12,063 nt of DNA from Pseudomonadota bacterium. GTDB lineage: Bacteria > Pseudomonadota > Alphaproteobacteria > SMXQ01. A program made the position numbers and the translations under genes. Below the pieces are notes generated by a model. That model made no database searches. It worked only from the letters and a program-made list of their open reading frames with translations, and had not been told where the DNA came from. This document shows, piece by piece, positions 7,141-12,063 of the stretch; the first letter of the stretch is position 1; the number at the start of each line of letters is the position of its first letter. Location of the stretch: positions 1 through 12,063 of the forward strand of contig JADFPK010000030.1 of the NCBI GenBank assembly GCA_022562375.1, written 5' to 3'.

Positions 7141-8143
7141 GCGTGACGCCGAAATCGCCCGGTTCCTCAACGCCAACGGGTGGGCGGAGGCGAGGCGCGC
7201 GCCGCTCGCCGGCGATGCCTCTTTCCGCCGCTACATCCGCCTGACGGATGGCACCCGCCGGGCGATGCTGATGGACGGTCCGCCGCCGCAAGAGGACGTC
7301 CGTTCCTGGATCGCCATCGCCCGACACCTCGGCGGGCTCGGTTTCAGCGCGCCGCGGATCTTCGCCGCCGATGCCGGCGCCGGGCTGGCGCTGATCGAGG
7401 ATTTCGGCGACGACACCTATACCCGCCTGCTCGATGGCGGCGCCGACGAAAGGGCTCTCTTGGCCCTCGCCGTCGATGTCCTCATCGCCCTTCACCGCAT
7501 CCCCGGGGAAAGGGCGATCCCGCCGTCCTTGCCGCCCTATGACGATCGGCGTCTGTTCGAAGAAGCCGGTCTCCTGGTCGAGTGGTACGCGCCGGCGGTC
7601 ATGGCCGAACTTCCCGACGCGGCGGTGTCCGGTTATTTCGACCTTTGGCGCCGATTGCTGCCGGTCGCCCGGGCGGTGCCCGAGACCCTGGTGCTGCGCG
7701 ACTTTCACGTCGACAATCTGATGGGGCTAGCGGGGCGCGAGGGAATAGAGGCCTGCGGGTTGCTGGATTTCCAGGACGCCGTCTCCGGCCCGGTCAGTTA
7801 CGATCTGATCTCGCTGCTGGAAGACGCGCGCCGGGATATTCAACCCGGCCTCGCCGACGAATTGATGGCCCGTTATCTCGCCGCCTTTCCCGATCTCGAC
7901 CGCGGCGCGTTCGCCGCTTCCGCCGCCGTTCTCGCCGCCCAGCGCAACGCCAAGATCATCGGCATCTTCACCCGCCTGGCCCGGCGCGACGGCAAACCCG
8001 CTTATCTCGTTCACATCCCCCGGGTCTGGCGCTTGCTCGAGGGCGACCTCGCGCATCCCGTTCTGGCGCCGTTGCAAGACTGGTTCGGGGAACACTTCCC
8101 GGCCGACGCCCGCCGCATCCCGGAAGCCGGGGCGCGCCGATGA
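7133..8143 (+). CDS. amgK: Anomeric MurNAc/GlcNAc kinase AmgK (aminoglycoside phosphotransferase fold)
   Basis: A 336-residue cytoplasmic kinase of the APH fold. The nucleotide-loop segment GDASFRRY (27-34), hinge region LIEDFGDDTYTRLL (87-100), catalytic loop LRDFHVDNL (Asp190, Asn195) and metal-binding LLDFQDA (Asp212) are all visible. Proteins of this subgroup followed directly by a MurU-like nucleotidyltransferase phosphorylate the anomeric carbon of MurNAc (and GlcNAc), feeding a cell-wall recycling route described in Pseudomonas and alphaproteobacteria; they are not aminoglycoside resistance enzymes, although automated annotation often calls them phosphotransferases of that class. The ATG at 7133 lies inside the end of tsaE and its TGA forms an ATGA overlap with murU at 8140, so the three genes form a tight operon. 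The exact sugar substrate is inferred from family and pairing. Confidence 0.88.
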   Translation: MVERDAEIARFLNANGWAEARRAPLAGDASFRRYIRLTDGTRRAMLMDGPPPQEDVRSWIAIARHLGGLGFSAPRIFAADAGAGLALIEDFGDDTYTRLLDGGADERALLALAVDVLIALHRIPGERAIPPSLPPYDDRRLFEEAGLLVEWYAPAVMAELPDAAVSGYFDLWRRLLPVARAVPETLVLRDFHVDNLMGLAGREGIEACGLLDFQDAVSGPVSYDLISLLEDARRDIQPGLADELMARYLAAFPDLDRGAFAASAAVLAAQRNAKIIGIFTRLARRDGKPAYLVHIPRVWRLLEGDLAHPVLAPLQDWFGEHFPADARRIPEAGARR

Positions 8144-8898
8144 CGCCGCCGCGAAGGGCCATGGTGCTGGCGGCGGGTCTCGGGCGGCGCATGCGCCCGC
8201 TGACCGAGAGCCTGCCCAAGCCCCTGATCCCCGTCGCCGGCAAGGCGATGCTCGATCGCGTACTCGATCACCTGGCCGCATCGGGCGTCGGCGAGTGCGT
8301 CGTCAACACCCATCACCAGGGCGAGATGATCGCCGAGCACCTGGCGGATCGGCAGAGCCCCGAGGTGCGCCTGGCGCCGGAGACCGAATTGCTGGAGACC
8401 GGCGGCAGCGTCTTCCGCGCCCTGGATGAGTTGGGACCGGGGCCGTTCTTCGTCGTCAACGGCGACGTCGTCTGGCGTGACGGCGACGCCCCGGCGCCCA
8501 AGCGTCTGGCGGGCGCCTGGGACGAGACCAAGATGGATGCGCTCTTGCTCCTGCAGGGGACGGCGGACGCCATCGGTTATGACGGCGCCGGCGATTTTTT
8601 CATCGATCCCGAGGGCGAACGGCTGGGCACCCTGCAGCGGCGCCAGGAGGGCGCCGGGGCGCCCTTCGTCTTCACCGGCATCCAGCTTCTCCATCCCCGC
8701 CTGTTCGATCCGGCGCCGGACGGACGGTTCTCGCTCAACCTGCTCTACGATGCCGCCCAAGCCAGAGGGCGGCTGTTCGGCCTGGTCCATGACGGAGAGT
8801 GGTATCATATCGGAACGCCCGAGGGTCTGGAGCTCGCCGAAAGCCATCTCGGCGCCGGCCCCGAGGAGGCGAAAAGGGCCGCCGATGACGCGCCTTGA
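8140..8898 (+). CDS. murU: MurNAc-1-phosphate uridylyltransferase MurU
   Basis: A 252-residue nucleotidyltransferase with the Rossmann-like sugar-1-phosphate NTP-transferase signature LAAGLGRRMRPLT (10-22), KPLIPVAGKAML (27-38), the nucleotide-contact block LETGGS (85-90) and the metal-binding NGDV (Asp109). Together with AmgK it would convert recycled MurNAc to UDP-MurNAc, bypassing MurA and MurB and so allowing growth on salvaged sugar when MurA is inhibited by fosfomycin. Length and motif spacing match MurU rather than the longer GlmU or the RmlA-type enzymes. The ATG overlaps the amgK stop by four bases (ATGA). The addB GTG follows nine bases after its TGA. The MurNAc specificity is inferred from pairing with amgK; a generic mannose-1-phosphate-type specificity cannot be excluded from sequence alone. 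Confidence 0.87.
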   Translation: MTPPRRAMVLAAGLGRRMRPLTESLPKPLIPVAGKAMLDRVLDHLAASGVGECVVNTHHQGEMIAEHLADRQSPEVRLAPETELLETGGSVFRALDELGPGPFFVVNGDVVWRDGDAPAPKRLAGAWDETKMDALLLLQGTADAIGYDGAGDFFIDPEGERLGTLQRRQEGAGAPFVFTGIQLLHPRLFDPAPDGRFSLNLLYDAAQARGRLFGLVHDGEWYHIGTPEGLELAESHLGAGPEEAKRAADDAP

Positions 8899-8907
8899 GG
8901 GCCGCCG

Positions 8908-10512
8908 GTGAACGGATCTTCGAACAGGGACCGGGGCGCCAGGGACCGGGGCGCCAGGGACCGGGGCGAGAGCGCGCCGACGGTCTATACCATCCCACCG
9001 GGCATGCCCTTCGTCGACGCCCTGGCGGCGGGGGTGTTGGCGAGGCCCGAGGCCGGCCGGCCGGCCGGCGGCGGCGCGGCGGCGGGAGTCGCCACCGCCA
9101 CCGATCTTGCCGATCCCCTGGCGCTGGCGCGCGTCACCATCCTTCTGCCGACGCGGCGCGCCTGCCGTAGCCTCGCCGAGGCCTTCGGGCGCCTCGGCGC
9201 CGGTCGGCCCTTGTTGTTGCCGCTGATGATGCCGCTTGGCGATCTCGATGAAGACGAGATCGAACTTAGCGCCGCGATGGAGGCGTCCGCCGGCGCCGGC
9301 GCGACGCTTCCCCCGGCGATCCCCGGCCTGCGCCGCCAGTTGATGTTGAGCCGGCTGATCCTGGCGCGGGGATCGAAGGCTTGGGACGAGCCGCCGACGG
9401 CCGATCAGGCGGCGCGCCTCGCGGCGGAGCTGGCGAAGCTCCTCGACCAGGTCCAGACCGAGCGTCTCGGTTTCGAGGGCCTCGCCGGCCTGGTGCCCGG
9501 GGAACTGGCGCGCCACTGGCAGGAGACCCTCGAATTCCTTTCGATACTGACGGAACACTGGCCGAAGATCCTCGCCGGCGAAGGGTGCCTCGATGGCGCC
9601 CAGCGCCGCAATCGGGTGATCGAGGCCCAGGCCGAGGCTTGGCGCCGTTCGCCACCGGCCGGGCCGGTGATCGCCGCCGGCTCCACCGGCTCCATCCCGG
9701 CCACCGCCGATCTGCTGAAAGTCGTCGCCAACCTGGAGAAGGGCTGCGTCATCCTGCCGGGGCTGGACACCGGCATGCCCGATGAGGCTTGGCGGTCGCT
9801 CGCCCAAAGCCATCCCCAATACGGTCTCGCCCGCCTGCTCGATCACATCGGCGTCGGCCGCGACGCCGTCGGCGACTGGCCAGCGCCGGGCATCGCCCGG
9901 ACCGGACCGGCGCGGGCGGCGCTGATCAACCGGGCCTTGCGCCCTCCCGGCGGCGGAGAGGACCGCATCATGACCGATGACGATGCGTTGGACGGCGTCG
10001 AGCGTCTCGATTGCCCGTCTCCCCAGGAGGAAGCGGGCGTCATCGCCCTGATGATGCGGAATCTCGAGGAAGCGGATGAGACCGCCGCCCTGGTGACGCC
10101 CGACCGCGATCTCGCGCGGCGCGTCGCCGCCGAGCTCAGGCGCTGGGGCGTCGAGGTCGATGATTCGGCGGGCGTGCCGCTGGCGGCGACCCCGGTCGGT
10201 GCTTTCCTGCGCCTGCTTGCGGCGATGGCGGCCGATGACGCGGCGCCGCTTTCGCTGCTTCGGGCGTTGAAGCACCCGATGGCCTCGGGCGGGATGGGCG
10301 CGGGCGCCTTCAGGGCCAAGGTGCGTGAGCTGGAGCGAACGGTGCTCCGCGGCCCGCGCCCGGCGCCGGGCTTCGGCGGACTGCTCGACGCGTTGGCGGG
10401 CCGGGCACCGGTTCGGGAGACGGCGGCGGTCCCGGGCGGGGGCGGCGGCCATCGCGCCGGGGGGATCTCATCCGCTGGCTCGAGGGTATCGCCGATGGCG
10501 CGGAACCGCTGA
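8908..10512 (+). CDS. addB: AddB double-strand break repair subunit, N-terminal part (frame broken near 10460)
   Basis: This frame encodes about the first half of AddB, the subunit that partners AddA in the AddAB helicase-nuclease for RecA-dependent repair. After an Arg/Asp/Gly-rich repeat it shows the alphaproteobacterial AddB opening VYTIPPGMPFVDALA and LARVTILLPTRRACRSLAEAF, where an active helicase would have its ATP-binding P-loop; none is present, as expected for this group. AddB-like sequence continues to about GLLDALAGRAPVRETAAV (nt 10430). From about 10465 the reading becomes nonsense and stops at 10510-10512, while AddB sequence resumes in the -1 frame. Adding one G to the G6 run at 10459-10464 would join the two. 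The GTG at 8908 has GAGGG about six bases upstream and lies nine bases after murU. The expected full protein is about 1,050 residues; this piece has 534. Confidence 0.85.
   Translation: MNGSSNRDRGARDRGARDRGESAPTVYTIPPGMPFVDALAAGVLARPEAGRPAGGGAAAGVATATDLADPLALARVTILLPTRRACRSLAEAFGRLGAGRPLLLPLMMPLGDLDEDEIELSAAMEASAGAGATLPPAIPGLRRQLMLSRLILARGSKAWDEPPTADQAARLAAELAKLLDQVQTERLGFEGLAGLVPGELARHWQETLEFLSILTEHWPKILAGEGCLDGAQRRNRVIEAQAEAWRRSPPAGPVIAAGSTGSIPATADLLKVVANLEKGCVILPGLDTGMPDEAWRSLAQSHPQYGLARLLDHIGVGRDAVGDWPAPGIARTGPARAALINRALRPPGGGEDRIMTDDDALDGVERLDCPSPQEEAGVIALMMRNLEEADETAALVTPDRDLARRVAAELRRWGVEVDDSAGVPLAATPVGAFLRLLAAMAADDAAPLSLLRALKHPMASGGMGAGAFRAKVRELERTVLRGPRPAPGFGGLLDALAGRAPVRETAAVPGGGGGHRAGGISSAGSRVSPMARNR
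8926..8970 (+). repeat. 15-bp in-frame tandem repeat, about 2.9 copies
   Basis: The unit AGGGACCGGGGCGCC occurs at 8926-8940 and 8941-8955, then with two final mismatches at 8956-8970. It lies within the first 21 codons of addB and encodes three copies of RDRGA/E. Because the unit is a multiple of three, copy-number change would not alter the reading frame. The segment precedes the conserved AddB domain and is probably a dispensable disordered tail. Confidence 0.9.
10459..10464 (+). other. G6 run at the addB frameshift
   Basis: Six consecutive G residues sit where AddB-like coding switches from the frame of the GTG at 8908 to the -1 frame. With a seventh G the reading would run GGG GGG GAT CTC ATC CGC and continue as DLIRWLEG. 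Other G-rich tracts between 10420 and 10450 could also hold the missing base, since the protein is not conserved enough there to fix the exact point. A homopolymer sequencing or assembly error, a true mutation, and -1 slippage are all possible. Confidence 0.75.
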
Positions 10513-12063
10513 TGCGCGCGCTCGCCGAACCCCGGGTTTCGTTCTCGGAAGTTCTCGAACACCATGTCGGTTTCGCCGAGACCCTGGCGAGGAGCGATCG
10601 GATGAGCGGGGCCGAGCGGCTTTGGGCCGGGGAGGACGGCGAGGCGATGGCGAATTTCGTCGCCGAACTCGACGACGCGCTCGGCGACTTTCCGCCGGCC
10701 GGCGGGTGGCATTATCCGGCCCTCCTCGAGGCGCTGCTCGTCGGACGCGTGGTGCGGCCCCGCTATGGTCGCCATCCCCGTCTCCATATCTGGGGGCCGC
10801 TGGAGGCGCGCCTTCAGCACGCCGATCTGGTGATCCTCGGCGGCATGAACGAAGGCACCTGGCCGCCCGAGGCGGAACCCGACCCGTGGCTGAGCCGGCC
10901 CATGCGCGAGGCCTTCGGTCTGCCCTTGCCCGAACGGCGCATCGGCCTCTCGGCCCACGATTTCGTCCAGGCGTTTTCCGCGCCGAGGGTGGCGATGACC
11001 CGCGCGACGCGGGTCGAAGGGACGCCGACGGTGCCCTCGCGCTGGTTGCTGCGCCTGGATAACCTGCTCGAGGCCGAAGGCGCCCGCCGCCGGCTGCACC
11101 AGGGCGCCCCGTGGCTCGCCTGGCAGCAGTCGCTCGACCGGCCCGAGGCTTTCGATGCCCCATCGCGTCCCCAGCCCCGTCCCCCCGTCGCCGCCCGTCC
11201 CCGGCGCCTGTCGGTGACCGAGGTCGAGACCTGGATACGGAACCCCTACGCGATCTATGCCCGACACGTGCTCGGGCTGCGCCCGCTCGATGCCATCGAC
11301 GCCGACCCGGGGGCGGCGGAGCGCGGCACCTTCATCCACCGTTCCCTCGACAGGTTCGTGCGCCGATGGCCGGACGGCTTGCCCGAAGACGCCTCGGAAC
11401 GGCTGCTGGATATCGGCCGCGAGGTCTTCGCCGAAGCCCTCGGCCGGCCCGGCGTCTGGGCCTTCTGGTGGCCGCGCTTCGAACGCATCGCCCGGTGGTT
11501 CGTCGATTTCGAACGCGCCCGCCGCGCCCGGCGGCCGGCCGGCGCCCGGCTCCTCCTCAGCGAAGGGCGGGGGCAGATCACCCTTGCCGGCCCCGCCGGA
11601 CCGTTCGTCCTGAGCGCCAGGGCCGACCGCATCGACCGGCTCGAGGACTTCCCGGTTGAGGGCGATGGAAGCGCGGATGCGTTGGCGATCATCGACTACA
11701 AGACCGGCGGCCTGCCGGCCAAGGGCGATATCGCCACGGGGTTTTCGCCACAGCTTGGGCTGGAAGCGGCGATCGCCTCCCAGGGCGGCTTCGACGGCGT
11801 GCCGGCGCTGCCGGTGGCGGAGCTCAGTTACTGGCGCTTGAGCGGCGGCGATCCGCCGGGCAGCGAGCAGACGCTCAAGGACGATCCGATGGAGATCGCG
11901 GCGGCGGCGCTGGCCGGATTGGAGCGATTGATCGCCGCCTTCGACGACGCATCGACGCCCTATCTCGCCCACCCGCGTCCCGCCAAGGCGCCGCGCTTCG
12001 ACGATTACGGGCACCTGGCGCGAGTCAAGGAGTGGTCGAACGCCGCCGGCGACGGCGGGGGAG
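10464..12063 (+). CDS. addB: AddB, C-terminal part with PD-(D/E)xK nuclease domain (open at the window end)
   Basis: Continuation of AddB in the -1 frame, uninterrupted to the window edge (first in-frame ATG at 10512). The helicase-like core block GPLEARLQHADLVILGGMNEGTWP (about nt 10795-10865) is a strong AddB signature. A Pro/Arg linker (about 11160-11205) leads to the nuclease domain: SVTEVETWIRNPYAIYARHVLGL, GTFIHRSLDRF (about 11326), ADRIDRL (about 11622) and the catalytic IIDYKTG (about 11688-11708). The cysteine found before PF/PY in iron-sulfur AddB proteins is Asn here, so the Fe-S staple is probably absent, as is common in alphaproteobacteria. The last residues, YGHLARVKEWSNAAGDGGG, look like the normal C-terminus, so the stop should be only a few codons outside; addA would be expected next. 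Confidence 0.86.

Noticed and set aside
7133..8143. Aminoglycoside resistance gene
   Set aside because: The APH fold is present, but pairing with a MurU-type nucleotidyltransferase points to cell-wall sugar kinase AmgK.
8011..10452. 813-codon open frame on the minus strand
   Set aside because: It lies antisense to amgK, murU and addB, which have clear family motifs. Its Arg/Gly/Ala/Pro-rich translation is typical of a shadow frame in GC-rich DNA.
9843..12014. 723-codon open frame on the minus strand
   Set aside because: Antisense to addB, low-complexity composition and no recognisable domain; the plus-strand AddB signatures explain the region.

Overview
The window is a high-G+C stretch from an alphaproteobacterium. 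Rhodospirillales-like is my best guess, from protein flavour and gene order, without any database search. All recognisable genes lie on the + strand. The order is chvG (3' part) - hprK - PTS EIIA(Man-type) - ptsH - ahcY - divL - tsaE - amgK - murU - addB (window ends just before its stop codon). This is a conserved chromosomal neighbourhood of alphaproteobacteria, not a mobile or accessory region. I see no tRNA, rRNA, insertion sequence, CRISPR array or phage gene.

Layout. 1-1031: C-terminal part of the ChvG envelope-stress sensor kinase. 1103-2346: the truncated regulatory PTS (short HprK, EIIA and HPr), with a perfect TATAAT hexamer and a hairpin between hprK and the EIIA gene. 2347-2569: a 223-nt gap with a promoter-like pair, a CtrA-box-like TTTA-N7-TTAACC, a strong hairpin and a doubtful 46-codon ORF overlapping the ahcY start. 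2570-3865: S-adenosylhomocysteine hydrolase. 3960-6449: a four-PAS histidine-kinase-like protein whose phospho-acceptor histidine is tyrosine, the hallmark of DivL. 6622-8898: tsaE, amgK and murU, tightly packed with overlapping ends. 8908 to the end: the AddB helicase-nuclease subunit, split by a one-base frameshift near 10459-10464.

How the genes fit together. ChvG senses envelope stress. HprK, EIIA and HPr form a phosphorelay that in alphaproteobacteria signals metabolic state rather than importing sugar. DivL feeds the CtrA cell-cycle pathway. AmgK and MurU recycle cell-wall MurNAc to UDP-MurNAc. AhcY removes S-adenosylhomocysteine, TsaE takes part in tRNA t6A synthesis, and AddB acts in double-strand break repair.

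The points most worth a second look are: ptsH has no usable start codon in its frame, although His15 and Ser46 are intact; addB is out of frame by one base at a G6 run; the ahcY leader carries a CtrA-like site; the divL promoter-like element has a GANTC site in its spacer; and addB starts with an in-frame 15-bp tandem repeat. Two independent one-base problems in GC-rich tracts make assembly error a serious explanation for ptsH and addB. I did not find a convincing undescribed multi-gene system.
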